Of a stretch of 64,000 bases of DNA, positions 27,471 to 36,772 are shown one piece after another. Origin of the DNA: JBDSLU01 sp963844435 (GTDB lineage Bacteria; Acidobacteriota; Vicinamibacteria; Vicinamibacterales; Vicinamibacteraceae); NCBI GenBank assembly GCA_963844435.1, contig CAWJOG010000025.1, positions 1 through 64,000 on the forward strand, in the 5' to 3' direction. The notes beneath the pieces were generated by a model. It searched no databases. It was not told the origin of the DNA and was given only the letters and a program-made list of their open reading frames with translations. The position numbers were made by a program, and so were the translations under genes. How positions within the stretch are numbered: position 1 is the stretch's first letter; each line of letters begins with the position of its first letter.

Positions 27471-28034
27471 TCAGGCGCGGCCCTGGTACTCGCCCGACTC
27501 GGTGTTGATGCGGACCACGTCGCCGGGGTTGATGAACGACGGCACGGTGATGACGACGCCGGTCTCGCAGGTTGCCGGCTTGGTCTGCGCCGAGGCCGTC
27601 GCGCCCTTGATGCCGGGCGCGGTGTCGGTCACCTTGAGGTCGACCGTCGCCGGCAGCTCGATGCCGACCGGGTTGCCTTCGTAGAACTCGACCTTGATCG
27701 TCGACTCCGGCATCAGGTAGCTCATGGAGTCGCCGAGCGACTCCTCGGACATGTGGATCTGCTCGTAGTTCGTCGTGTCCATGAAGCAGAAGCCGGAGCC
27801 GTCCTTGTAGAGGTACTGCATCTCCCGCTCGTCGAGCGAGGCCCGTTCGACCATGTCTTCCGAGCGGAACCGGTGCTCGAACATCGAGCCGTCCTTCACC
27901 TTGCGCAGCTTGGCGCGGACGAAGCCGCGGAGGTTGCCAGGGGTGACGTGCTGCTGCTCGACGATGCGGCACAGGTCGCCGTTGTGCTTGACGAGGTTGC
28001 CTTTGCGGAGGCGCGTAGCGGGAACGTTGGCCAT
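27471..28034 (-). CDS. efp: Elongation factor P
   Basis: 187 residues, three KOW/OB domains: VPATRLRKGNLVKHNGDLCR, VEFYEGNPVGIELPATVDL and the C-terminal signature VVITVPSFINPGDVVRINTE. EF-P relieves stalling at consecutive prolines. The tip of the domain-I loop reads TPGNLRGF, so the usual modified Lys (or Arg at the Pseudomonas position) is replaced by Asn-Leu-Arg; no modifying enzyme is seen nearby. Same strand as tdk, 28 bases upstream of it. Confidence 0.92.
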   Translation of the reverse strand: MANVPATRLRKGNLVKHNGDLCRIVEQQHVTPGNLRGFVRAKLRKVKDGSMFEHRFRSEDMVERASLDEREMQYLYKDGSGFCFMDTTNYEQIHMSEESLGDSMSYLMPESTIKVEFYEGNPVGIELPATVDLKVTDTAPGIKGATASAQTKPATCETGVVITVPSFINPGDVVRINTESGEYQGRA

Positions 28035-28124
28035 CGGCTTGTGTCTTGGCGTTGGGCCCGGCCCCTTGTCGGGGGCGGCGGGGACCGTTTAACCGAGCGA
28101 GTCTATCACAGGGGTCCGGCGCGC

Positions 28125-28130
28125 TATCCT
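28125..28130 (+). promoter_or_regulatory. Possible -10 element of the HtrA gene (leaderless start)
   Basis: TATCCT ends six bases before the ATG at 28137, with no Shine-Dalgarno sequence between. Matches the arrangement at rluB and cmk. Confidence 0.4.
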
Positions 28131-28136
28131 AGAGCC

Positions 28137-29315
<1,179 letters not shown>

Positions 29316-29318
29316 CCG

Positions 29319-29951
29319 TCACCCCCGGCGCGCCGGCGCGCGGCGTCCCGACACCGCGGGATGATCGGCGACCGCGCAGCGCCACGGCGTGTCGACGCCG
29401 ACGCGAATCCCGATGCGCGGTCCCCAGACGAGCGGGCCCGGCGCGCCTGGCCCCGCCTCGATCCACAGCGACGACGCGCCGCACAGATCGGCGCCGTTCT
29501 CGCGCAGCGTGACGCCGAGGGCGCGCGTCAGGTTGCCCGGACCGCGGCACAACCCCTGATCGGCGCGCGGCGAGGCGGAAACACCGCGCCGCTGGCGCAT
29601 CACGTCGAGGCCGTCCTCGGGCGCGAGGGCACGGATCAGCACCGCCGCGGGATGCCCTTCCGCTTCGGTCACCGCGTTCAGCAGGAAGTGCATGCCGTAG
29701 TTCAAGTAGACGTAGGCGAGGCCCGGCGGGCCGTAGAGCGGCGCCGTGCGGCGCGTCAGGCCGGCGGCGGCGTGGCAGGCCGGATCGTCCTCGCCGATGT
29801 AGGCCTCGGTCTCGACGATGATGCCGGTGGCGCGGACGCCGGCGACCTCGTGCACCAGCCGCGTCCCGATCAGATCGCGCGCGACGTCGAGGGTCGGACG
29901 GGCGAAGAAGTCGCGCGACAGCGCCCGGCGGCGGCGGGGCCGCGTGCTCAC
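29319..29951 (-). CDS. DNA-3-methyladenine glycosylase (MPG/AAG family)
   Basis: 210 residues. Removes alkylated purines. RDFFARPTLDVARDLIGTRL, the catalytic segment VETEAYIGEDDPACHAA (Glu deprotonates water), RTAPLYGPPGLAYVYLNYGM and CRGPGNLTRALGVT are typical. GTG start overlapping the stop of the HEAT protein as GTGA. Its 3' end abuts the HtrA stop, convergent. In a DNA-repair neighbourhood downstream of uvrA. Confidence 0.92.
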   Translation of the reverse strand: MSTRPRRRRALSRDFFARPTLDVARDLIGTRLVHEVAGVRATGIIVETEAYIGEDDPACHAAAGLTRRTAPLYGPPGLAYVYLNYGMHFLLNAVTEAEGHPAAVLIRALAPEDGLDVMRQRRGVSASPRADQGLCRGPGNLTRALGVTLRENGADLCGASSLWIEAGPGAPGPLVWGPRIGIRVGVDTPWRCAVADHPAVSGRRAPARRG

Positions 29952-31201
29952 TGCGTCGTGAGGCGGATGCGGGCGATGGCGTGCTCGGCGGCGCGCGCCA
30001 CGGCCGGATCGGGATCCCGCGTCGACGGCTCGAGCGCCTGCAGCGCCTCGGGACCGCCGAGGATCCCGAGCACCTGGACGATCCGGCCGCGCGTGGGCAC
30101 ATCGGGGTCGGCGAGCGTCGGCACGAGGTCCTTCACGTGGACGCGGCCGAGCTCGACGAGGTAGGCCATCACCTGCTCGGCGAGCCGATCGTCGCCGATC
30201 GCCTTGATCAGGTCGGGGAGCCCGCGGCCGCCGTCGCGGGCGGTCGCGAAGGAGCGGGCGAGCCGGGCCCTGCGATCTTTCTCGCCGGCAGTGCGGGCCT
30301 CGACGGCCCGGATCGCCGCGACGTCGCCGAGGCGCGCCAGACCCTCGAAGGCCGACCGCCGCAGATCCGCGTCCCTCGAGGTGACCTGCTCGAAGAACAC
30401 CGGCTGACTGGCGGGATCGGCGAGCCGCGCCAGCCCATCGAGTGCGGCTTCGGCCGCCTGGCCGTGCTGGTCGTTGGCGAAGCGCTCGCGCAGCGCCCGG
30501 CTGGCGCGCTTCTCGCCGATGTCGCCGAGCGCGCGCATCGCGGCGAGCTGCACCTCCTCCTTCGAATCGTTCATGGCCGCGACCAGCGCGTCGCCGAGCG
30601 AGGCGGCGCGCACCGCCCCCGCGACGCGGGCCGCGGCGGCGCGAACGTCGTCGTCCGGATCGCGGAGGTTGGCGGCGAGCGACGCCTCGGCGGCGGCGCC
30701 GGCCGGCGGCGGCACGATCGTCCCCAGCGTCCACGTCGCCTCGCGGCGGATGCGCGCCTGGTCGTCACGCATCGCCTTGGCCAGGCTCGTGCGCACCGCG
30801 TCCGGCACGGGCCTGGGCAGCAGCTGATACGGTCCGATCGCGAACGCCGCCTCGCCCGGATCCTTGCGGCCGGTCTCGAAGACGACGGCGACGCGCTTGG
30901 TGCCGACCGGCACGTCCATCAGGTAGAAGCGCAGCAGCGTGTCGAGCGCCTCGAGCTGGATGTCGTCGACCGGATCCGCGGCGAGCTGCGCGATCGGCCC
31001 GATCGCGTCGGGGTGGGCGGTCTGCGCCAGCGTCCGCATCGCCTCGACCCGCAGCTTCGGATCGGGGTTGGCGAGATAGCGGACGACGTCCTCGAAGGGC
31101 TTGCCGACGAGCGACTGCGCGGCGGCGGGAACCGCGGCGGCAGCCAGCGCGGCGAACACGAGCGCACGGGCGACGCGGCCAGCGAGCCGCGGGGAGCGCA
31201 T
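29948..31201 (-). CDS. Exported HEAT-repeat protein
   Basis: 417 residues. A signal peptide (RALVFAALAAAAVPAAAQS) precedes a string of HEAT/PBS-lyase-type helical repeats, e.g. DPKLRVEAMRTLAQTAHPDA, DPDDDVRAAAARVAG, KEEVQLAAMRALGDIGEKRA and DPAVARAAEHAIARIR. Acts as a protein-binding scaffold; the partner is unknown. Its ATG overlaps the uvrA stop by one base and its stop overlaps the glycosylase start, so the three form one operon even though this product is exported. Confidence 0.8.
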   Translation of the reverse strand: MRSPRLAGRVARALVFAALAAAAVPAAAQSLVGKPFEDVVRYLANPDPKLRVEAMRTLAQTAHPDAIGPIAQLAADPVDDIQLEALDTLLRFYLMDVPVGTKRVAVVFETGRKDPGEAAFAIGPYQLLPRPVPDAVRTSLAKAMRDDQARIRREATWTLGTIVPPPAGAAAEASLAANLRDPDDDVRAAAARVAGAVRAASLGDALVAAMNDSKEEVQLAAMRALGDIGEKRASRALRERFANDQHGQAAEAALDGLARLADPASQPVFFEQVTSRDADLRRSAFEGLARLGDVAAIRAVEARTAGEKDRRARLARSFATARDGGRGLPDLIKAIGDDRLAEQVMAYLVELGRVHVKDLVPTLADPDVPTRGRIVQVLGILGGPEALQALEPSTRDPDPAVARAAEHAIARIRLTTQ

Positions 31202-34140
31202 CACGCGCCCTCCCCCACCGCGGCCTGTCCGGCGGCGCGCAGCACCTCGGCGAGGTGCCGGCCGGTGTGCGAGCCCTCGACGGTCGCGAGCTCCTCCGGC
31301 GTGCCGACCGCGACGACCCGGCCGCCGCCGTCGCCGCCTTCGGGTCCGAGATCGATCAGCCAGTCGGCGCACTTGATCACATCGAGATTGTGCTCGATGA
31401 CCAGCAGGGTGTGCCCGGCGTGCAGCAGCCGGCGGAACGCCGCCAGCAGCTTGGCGATGTCGTCGAAGTGGAGGCCGGTGGTCGGCTCGTCGAGGATGTA
31501 GAGCATCCGCTCGCCGGTCTCGGTCGACAGGTGCGCGGCGATCTTGATGCGCTGCGCCTCGCCGCCCGACAGCGTCGTCGCCGGCTGGCCGAGGCGCAGG
31601 TAGCCGAGGCCGACCTCGTCGAGCACCTGCAGGCGGCGCAGCACCTTGGGCGACCCCGAGAAGAACGCGATCGCCTCGCGCACGGTGAGGTCGAGCACGC
31701 CGTCGATGTTCCGGTTCTTGTAGCGGACCTCGAGCACCTGCGGCCGGAAGCGCTTGCCGTGGCACTCGTCGCACGGGACGAAGACATCGGCGAGGAACTG
31801 CATCTCGACCCGCACCTGGCCTTCGCCTTCGCAGGCCTCGCAGCGGCCGCCCGGGACGTTGAACGAGAAATGGCTCGGCGTCAGCCCGCGCGTCTTGGCG
31901 TCCTTGGTCTGCGCGAACAGATCGCGGATCGCGTCGAACGCCTTCAGGTAGGTGACGGGGTTCGAACGCGGCGTCCGGCCGATCGGCGTCTGGTCGACGA
32001 GCAGGCAGTCGGTGAGGTGCTCGATGCCCTCGATCCGATCGCACTTGCCGACGCGGCGATCCCAGTCGCCCTTGGCGCGCTTGATGCCGGCGTAGAGGAC
32101 GTCGTGGACCAGCGTGGACTTGCCGGAGCCGCTGACGCCGGTGACGACGGTCAGGACGCCGAGCGGGACGGTGACGTCGACGCCCTTCAGGTTGTGCTCG
32201 CGGGCGTTGAGGATCTTGAGCTGCGCCTTGCCGCCCCGCCGCCGGGCCGGCGGCACGGCGATGGCGAGGTCGTCGCGCAGGTACTTCGCGGTCAGCGACC
32301 GCGGCTCGTTGAGCAGGCCGTCGACGCTGCCCGAATAGATGACGCGTCCGCCCGACTCGCCGGCGCCGAGGCCCATGTCGACGACTTCGTCGGCGACCTT
32401 GATCATGTCGGCGTCGTGCTCGACGACGACCACCGTGTTGCCCTGATCGCGCAGCTGCCGGAGGATCGCGATCAGCCGCAGGTTGTCGCGCGGGTGCAGG
32501 CCGATCGACGGCTCATCGAGGACGTAGAGGGTGCCGACCAGCGCCGAGCCGAGCGCCGTCGCCAGGCTGATGCGCTGCGCCTCGCCGCCCGAGAGCGTCG
32601 AGGACAGGCGGTCGAGCGTCAGGTAGTCGAGGCCGACGTCGTCGAGGAACGTCAGCCGTCGCCGGATCTCGCGCAGCACCTTCTCGGCGATGGCCGCCTC
32701 GCGCGGCGTCAGCTCGATCGACGCGAAGAAGGCCTTGGCCTCGCGCACCGTCAGCGCGCAGACGCGATCGATCGTCCAGCCGGCCACGCGCACGTCGCGG
32801 GCCTCGCGGCGCAGCCGCGTGCCGCCGCACTCGGGGCACGTCTGGTAGCCGCGGTAGCGGCTCAGGAAGACGCGGATGTGGACCTTGTACTTCTTCCGCT
32901 CGAGCCACTGGAAGAAGCCCTGGACACCGCCGAAATCGCCGTGGCCGCGCAGCACGACGTCGCGCTCGCGATCGGTGAGGTCGTTCCACGGCACGTCGAG
33001 CCGGAAGTCGGCGGCCTTGGCCGCCCGCTTCATCGCCGCGAGCTGGGCGCGATAGTGCGGCTTGCTCCACGGCTCGATGGCGCCGCCGTTCAGGGTCTTG
33101 GTCGGATCCGGCACGACCAGGCCCATGTCCAGCTCCATCACGTTGCCGAAGCCGTGGCAGGTCGGGCAGGCGCCGAATGGGTTGTTGAACGAGAACAGCC
33201 GCGGCTGCGGGACCTCGTAGACGATGCCGCAGCGGCGGCATTCGAACCGCTCGCTGAACACGTGGCGCAAGGGCCCGCCGTCTTCGCCCGCGCCAAGTTC
33301 GATGGCGAACGCCTGACCGCCGCCTTCCAGGTAGGCGACCTCGATGGCGTCGGTGAGGCGCGGCCGCACCTCGGCATCGACGCGGATGCGATCGACGATC
33401 ACCTCGAGCGACGTCCGATCGGCGAGCGCGGCGGAATCGACGTCGTCGAAGCCGATCGCCTGGCCGTCGACGAGGAGGCGCGCGAAGCCCTTGCGCCGCA
33501 GCACGTCGATGGCCGCGGCCACCGGATCGGCCGGGGGCGGCGGCTCCAGCAGGTCGAGCTCGGGCGCCTCGTCCTCCGGCCCCTGCGCCCCGGTCCGCGA
33601 GTCCTGGCTCTCGTCGCGTCCCGCCCGGGCGAGCCGGCCGACGCGGACGATCGGCAGATCGAAGCCGATCAGCAGGCGCGCGCCCTCCGGCAGCTGCGCC
33701 AGCCGCTCGGCGACGGCCTCCGCGGTCTCCCGGGCGACGTCCGTGCCGCACTGCCGGCACACGGTCCGCCCGACCCGCGCGAACAGCAGGCGCAGGTAGT
33801 CGTGCGTCTCGGTGGTGGTGCCGACCGTCGATCGCGGGTTGCGGATGCTGTTCTTCTGGCGGATGGCGATCGCCGGCGGCATCCCCTCGACCGAGTCGAC
33901 GTCGGGGCGCTCCATCCGCTCCAGGAACTGGCGCGCGTAGGCGGACAGCGACTCGACGTAGCGGCGCTGCCCCTCCGCGTAGATCGTGTCGAAGGCGAGC
34001 GACGACTTGCCGGAGCCGCTGACGCCGGTGACCACGGTCAGCCGGCGCGGCGCGATCGTGAGATCGACGCTCTTCAGGTTGTGCGTGCGCGCACCCCTGA
34101 TCACGATGGGTCGAAGGCGTGGGCCGGGTGAATCGTGCAT
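31201..34140 (-). CDS. uvrA: UvrABC system protein A
   Basis: 979 residues, intact. Two ABC ATPase modules: first P-loop VVTGVSGSGKSSLAFDTIYA, first signature STLSGGEAQRISLATALGSA, second P-loop VVTGVSGSGKSTLVHDVLYA, second signature TTLSGGEAQRIKIAAHLSTE, each with a zinc module (CRRCGIVYEV with CPTCHG; CEACEGEGQVRVEM with CDECHG). Recognises DNA damage and loads UvrB. ATG at 34140 before HDSPGPRLRPIVIRGARTHN. Confidence 0.96.
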   Translation of the reverse strand: MHDSPGPRLRPIVIRGARTHNLKSVDLTIAPRRLTVVTGVSGSGKSSLAFDTIYAEGQRRYVESLSAYARQFLERMERPDVDSVEGMPPAIAIRQKNSIRNPRSTVGTTTETHDYLRLLFARVGRTVCRQCGTDVARETAEAVAERLAQLPEGARLLIGFDLPIVRVGRLARAGRDESQDSRTGAQGPEDEAPELDLLEPPPPADPVAAAIDVLRRKGFARLLVDGQAIGFDDVDSAALADRTSLEVIVDRIRVDAEVRPRLTDAIEVAYLEGGGQAFAIELGAGEDGGPLRHVFSERFECRRCGIVYEVPQPRLFSFNNPFGACPTCHGFGNVMELDMGLVVPDPTKTLNGGAIEPWSKPHYRAQLAAMKRAAKAADFRLDVPWNDLTDRERDVVLRGHGDFGGVQGFFQWLERKKYKVHIRVFLSRYRGYQTCPECGGTRLRREARDVRVAGWTIDRVCALTVREAKAFFASIELTPREAAIAEKVLREIRRRLTFLDDVGLDYLTLDRLSSTLSGGEAQRISLATALGSALVGTLYVLDEPSIGLHPRDNLRLIAILRQLRDQGNTVVVVEHDADMIKVADEVVDMGLGAGESGGRVIYSGSVDGLLNEPRSLTAKYLRDDLAIAVPPARRRGGKAQLKILNAREHNLKGVDVTVPLGVLTVVTGVSGSGKSTLVHDVLYAGIKRAKGDWDRRVGKCDRIEGIEHLTDCLLVDQTPIGRTPRSNPVTYLKAFDAIRDLFAQTKDAKTRGLTPSHFSFNVPGGRCEACEGEGQVRVEMQFLADVFVPCDECHGKRFRPQVLEVRYKNRNIDGVLDLTVREAIAFFSGSPKVLRRLQVLDEVGLGYLRLGQPATTLSGGEAQRIKIAAHLSTETGERMLYILDEPTTGLHFDDIAKLLAAFRRLLHAGHTLLVIEHNLDVIKCADWLIDLGPEGGDGGGRVVAVGTPEELATVEGSHTGRHLAEVLRAAGQAAVGEGA

Positions 34141-34246
34141 CGAACCGCCAGCGCGAGATCCCCACGGCCGGGCCGCCGGGGGATTTCTGAACCCCTGATC
34201 GTATCACTTCGCGCGTGGTTGCCGCGGCAACGGCGTCGAGCGAGCG

Positions 34247-34252
34247 TACAAT
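34247..34252 (+). promoter_or_regulatory. Possible -10 element of bpt
   Basis: TACAAT ends eight bases before the GTG at 34261; another short-leader or leaderless start. Confidence 0.35.
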
Positions 34253-34260
34253 TGCGTACC

Positions 34261-35007
34261 GTGGTCCGGCAGTTCCTCGTTTACGACGCGCTCGATACCT
34301 GCCCGTATCTGCCGGACCGGCTGGCGCGCTTCCCGCTGCGCGTGTCCGAGCGCAAGCTGCGGCGCGACGAACTCGACACCGCCCTGGCCGAGGGCGACCG
34401 GCGGCAGGGCGTCTTCCTGTATCGCCCCAGCTGCCCCACCTGCAGCGCCTGCGAGGCCATCCGCATCGACGTCCAGACCTTCACCCCGACCGCGTCGCTC
34501 CGCCGGATTCTCGCCAGGGGCGACGCCCGCCTGACGGTACGCATCGGGCCGGCCGTCGCGGACGAGGAACGCGCCGCCCTCTATGTGCGGCACAAGTTCG
34601 AGCGTGGTCTGACCGCCGACGGTGAGACGCGCGAAGTGGACGTCGCCGCCTACCGCGCCTTCCTCGTCGAGACCTGCTGCGACACCGTCGAGTTCGCCTG
34701 CCGGGCGAAAGGCGAACTGGTGGCCGTGGCCGTGGCCGACCGCGGAAGCCAATCCCTCTCCGCCGTCTACTGCGCGTTCGCTCCCGATTTCCCCGACGTC
34801 AGCCTCGGCACCTACTGCATCCTCAAGCAGATCGAGGCCTGTCGCGCCTGGGGGCTCCGCTACCTCTACCTGGGCCTCTACGTCGCCGATTGCCGGCACC
34901 TCGCCTACAAGGCCCGATTCCTCCCCCACGAGCGACTGATTCGAGGGGAATGGCGGCGCTTCGATCGGCCTGCCCCGCCAGCCCCGTTGACGCTTTCCGG
35001 CGAGTGA
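34261..35007 (+). CDS. bpt: Aspartate/glutamate leucyltransferase (Bpt, ATE family)
   Basis: 248 residues. Transfers an amino acid from tRNA to the N-terminus of target proteins for N-end-rule degradation. The N-terminal ATE domain shows DTCPYLPDRLARFPLR and the cysteines of YRPSCPTCSACEAIRI; the C-terminal domain shows YVRHKFERG, LSAVYCAFAPDFPDVSLGTY, YLYLGLYVADCRHLAYKARF. GTG start; an in-frame extension upstream shows no resemblance. No clpS/clpA nearby. Confidence 0.88.
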   Translation: MVRQFLVYDALDTCPYLPDRLARFPLRVSERKLRRDELDTALAEGDRRQGVFLYRPSCPTCSACEAIRIDVQTFTPTASLRRILARGDARLTVRIGPAVADEERAALYVRHKFERGLTADGETREVDVAAYRAFLVETCCDTVEFACRAKGELVAVAVADRGSQSLSAVYCAFAPDFPDVSLGTYCILKQIEACRAWGLRYLYLGLYVADCRHLAYKARFLPHERLIRGEWRRFDRPAPPAPLTLSGE

Positions 35008-35164
35008 TCCGAAAGCCTTCTGCACCCCGAAGCCGGGGTCCGTGGATGCAGTTTCGTGATTCAGGAGGTGGCGCACGGCGTTACGCAGGTGTGTGCCACT
35101 GCCAAGCCCAGCAATGTCGAGAATCCGACGACCTGTCGGTCTCCTGTCGACGGTCCGGATAAGG

Positions 35165-35182
35165 CTGTCGGAATTCCGACAG
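35165..35182. promoter_or_regulatory. Perfect palindrome upstream of the FliA-like sigma gene
   Basis: CTGTCGGAATTCCGACAG is an 18-base perfect palindrome 160 bases ahead of the sigma factor gene. Two half-sites (CTGTCGG, CTGTCGA) stand just upstream at 35130-35155. The rest of this 337-base intergenic region (35008-35344) shows no gene. Likely an operator; the regulator is not identified. Confidence 0.5.
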
Positions 35183-35344
35183 GCCAACGACGCGACCCTC
35201 ACCCGGCTGCTCTCGCAAGTCCCTGATTTCATTGATCGCGCCGCGCCGTCACTCGTGGTCGGACCTCGATGACGCCCCGGCAACTGCCTTGCTGTAGTGG
35301 GCACCGACGTGCGGTCCATAAAGGGCCGCCTCGGAGGCCGACCC

Positions 35345-36175
35345 ATGCAGCTCGCCGACGCCGCGTATCAGGAACGTGATCGACTGGTCATCAACCACCT
35401 CGGCTTGGTGAAGAAGGTGGCTGTGGGCCTCGTGCGCCGGCTCCCCGCGCAAGTTGAGATGAACGAGCTCATTGGCGAAGGCGTGGTCGGCCTGCTCGAC
35501 GCTGCCCGCCGTTACAAGCCGGCCTCGGGCGTGCCGTTCGAGGCGTTCGCCGCCCGCCGCGTCCGCGGCTCGATGCTGGACGCGCTCCGCGCCGTCGACA
35601 CGGCCTCGCGCCGGACCCGCCGGATGGAGCGCAACCTCAAGGCCACCTGCACCGGCCTCCGCCAGACGCTGGGCCGCGACCCCAACGACACCGAAATTGC
35701 CGACGCGATGGGCCTGACCAAGGCCGCCTACACCCGCGCCTGCCGCACCGTCGAGCGCGCCGAGAACAGCGGCTTCGTCGCGTTCGAGGAGGCCTTCGGC
35801 GACGACCAGCGCGCCCTGGCTCGCGCCATCGGGTACGTCGAGGACGGTCCGGACGTCGAGCTCGAGCGCACCGAGCAGCGCATGCAGCTCGGCGCCGCGC
35901 TGAGCAAGCTGCACGAGCGCGAGCGCAAGGTGCTGGCCCTCTACTACGAGGAAGAACTGACGATGGCGGAAATCGCCCGCGTCCTCGGCCTCTCGGAATC
36001 GCGCATCTCGCAGCTGCGCTCGCTGGCGCTGTCGCGCCTGCGCACCTGGATGCGCGCCGCGCGCAACCCGCAGGGCCCGGCGCCGGTCGCCGTCCGCAAG
36101 CCGGCGCCCCGCCGTACGGTCAACGTCCGCCGTCCGGCCATCGGCATCACGGTTCAGGAAGCGCAGGCCGCGTAG
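35345..36175 (+). CDS. Sigma-70-family RNA polymerase sigma factor, FliA/WhiG-like
   Basis: 276 residues. Region 2 (INHLGLVKKVAVGLVRRLPA, NELIGEGVVGLLDAARRY, FEAFAARRVRGSMLDALR), region 3 (ERNLKATCTGLRQTLGRDPN, EIADAMGLTKAAY) and region 4 (SKLHERERKVLALYYEEELT, MAEIARVLGLSESRISQLRS) are all present, in the flagellar/sporulation sigma subgroup. The ATG at 35345 is preferred over the upstream GTG because GGAGG sits six bases before it. The basic Pro/Arg-rich C-terminal tail of about 40 residues is unusual. No flagellar genes are in the window. Structured repeat C follows its stop. Confidence 0.88.
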   Translation: MQLADAAYQERDRLVINHLGLVKKVAVGLVRRLPAQVEMNELIGEGVVGLLDAARRYKPASGVPFEAFAARRVRGSMLDALRAVDTASRRTRRMERNLKATCTGLRQTLGRDPNDTEIADAMGLTKAAYTRACRTVERAENSGFVAFEEAFGDDQRALARAIGYVEDGPDVELERTEQRMQLGAALSKLHERERKVLALYYEEELTMAEIARVLGLSESRISQLRSLALSRLRTWMRAARNPQGPAPVAVRKPAPRRTVNVRRPAIGITVQEAQAA

Positions 36176-36178
36176 TCT

Positions 36179-36279
36179 GGTTGGCGGCGGTTCCCCTCAG
36201 GAACCGCCGCGGCCGCCCTCGGGCGTGCCGGCTGCGATTCGCGGCGCTGGGCGCGCGGCGGCGCCGTCACGCGGGCGGC
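36179..36279 (+). ncRNA. Structured stop-proximal repeat, copy C
   Basis: Starts four bases after the sigma gene stop. Hairpin 1: GCGGCGGTTCC with GGAACCGCCGC around CCTCA (36184-36210). Domain 2: outer stem GCCGCCC/GGGCGGC (36212-36218 with 36273-36279), GCGTG/CACGC (36223 and 36268), CGG/CCG, core CGCGGCGC-TGGGC-GCGC with one base missing on the right arm. The next gene's ribosome-binding site (GGAG) follows directly. Confidence 0.75.
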
Positions 36280-36290
36280 GGGAGAAATCG

Positions 36291-36410
36291 ATGGCACGCA
36301 TCGTCTGGCTCCTCGTCATCGCCCTGGTCGTCTACATCTTCGGCTCGGCGGCCTGGAAGGTCACGCAGAACGCCACCAAGCCGCAGCACGCCACCCACTC
36401 GGAGTTCTGA
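36291..36410 (+). CDS. 39-residue single-helix membrane protein
   Basis: MARIVWLLVIALVVYIFGSA is a complete membrane helix, followed by a polar tail AWKVTQNATKPQHATHSEF. GGAG lies six bases before the ATG. The gene is flanked on both sides by copies (C and D) of the structured repeat, and copy D starts right after its stop. Too small for family recognition; a real gene because of the RBS, the clean helix and the repeat placed after its stop. Confidence 0.65.
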   Translation: MARIVWLLVIALVVYIFGSAAWKVTQNATKPQHATHSEF

Positions 36411-36412
36411 TC

Positions 36413-36513
36413 GTTGGCGGTCGCGCTCTCACGCGCGACCGCGGGCGGCCCTCTTAGCGTGCCGCTGCCATTCGGCGACGCTGGGCGCGTCGCCGGCGCG
36501 GCACGCGGGCCGC
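36413..36513 (+). ncRNA. Structured stop-proximal repeat, copy D
   Basis: The most diverged copy and the most informative. Hairpin 1: GCGGTCGCGC with GCGCGACCGC around TCTCAC (36417-36442). Domain 2: outer stem GCGGCCC/GGGCCGC (36445-36451 with 36507-36513), second stem GCGTGCCG/CGGCACGC (36457-36464 with 36499-36506), core GGCGACGC-TGGGC-GCGTCGCC (36474-36494). Nearly every stem differs from copy B on both strands yet pairs perfectly; the TGGGC loop is unchanged. Confidence 0.75.
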
Positions 36514-36575
36514 GGCGTTGCGGACGCGGCCGACGCCGGCGCGAGTCAGGGCCTTTCCCACCCAGTCCATTCCGC

Positions 36576-36605
36576 TTGTCGCGCCTGCACCCGGCGCGCT
36601 ATGCT
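36576..36605 (+). promoter_or_regulatory. Promoter of tRNA-Thr
   Basis: TTGTCG (36576-36581), an 18-base spacer and TATGCT (36600-36605) form a plausible promoter 45 bases before the mature tRNA. Confidence 0.5.
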
Positions 36606-36650
36606 CATGCGGTTGCACGGGTCGACGCCGCGTCGACTTCCCGCCCCGCC

Positions 36651-36726
36651 GCCGACATAGCTCAGTTGGTAGAGCAGCTGATTCGTAATCAGCAGGTCAT
36701 CAGTTCAAGTCTGATTGTCGGCTCCA
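36651..36726 (+). tRNA. tRNA-Thr (anticodon CGT)
   Basis: 76 bases with encoded CCA. Acceptor GCCGACA/TGTCGGC, D arm GCTC-AGTTGGTA-GAGC, anticodon arm GCTGA-TTCGTAA-TCAGC with anticodon CGT (reads ACG), variable AGGTC, T arm ATCAG-TTCAAGT-CTGAT. All stems pair. Its 3' part is the attachment site of the downstream island and is copied at 47857 and 50262. Confidence 0.96.
36680..36726 (+). other. attL-type attachment site (tRNA 3' half)
   Basis: The 47 bases from the anticodon arm through the CCA are identical to 47857-47903 and 50265-50311. The tRNA copy here remains complete, as usual when an element integrates at the 3' end and restores the gene. Confidence 0.9.
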
Positions 36727-36772
36727 TATCTATCAACAACTTACGGGCAAGAGTCGTCGGCCGATCGACGAC

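Noticed and set aside
30442..34131. A very long open frame antisense to uvrA and the HEAT gene
   Set aside because: High-GC codon usage opens the opposite frames; the antisense product is low-complexity Arg/Ala/Asp with no domain, while uvrA is complete.
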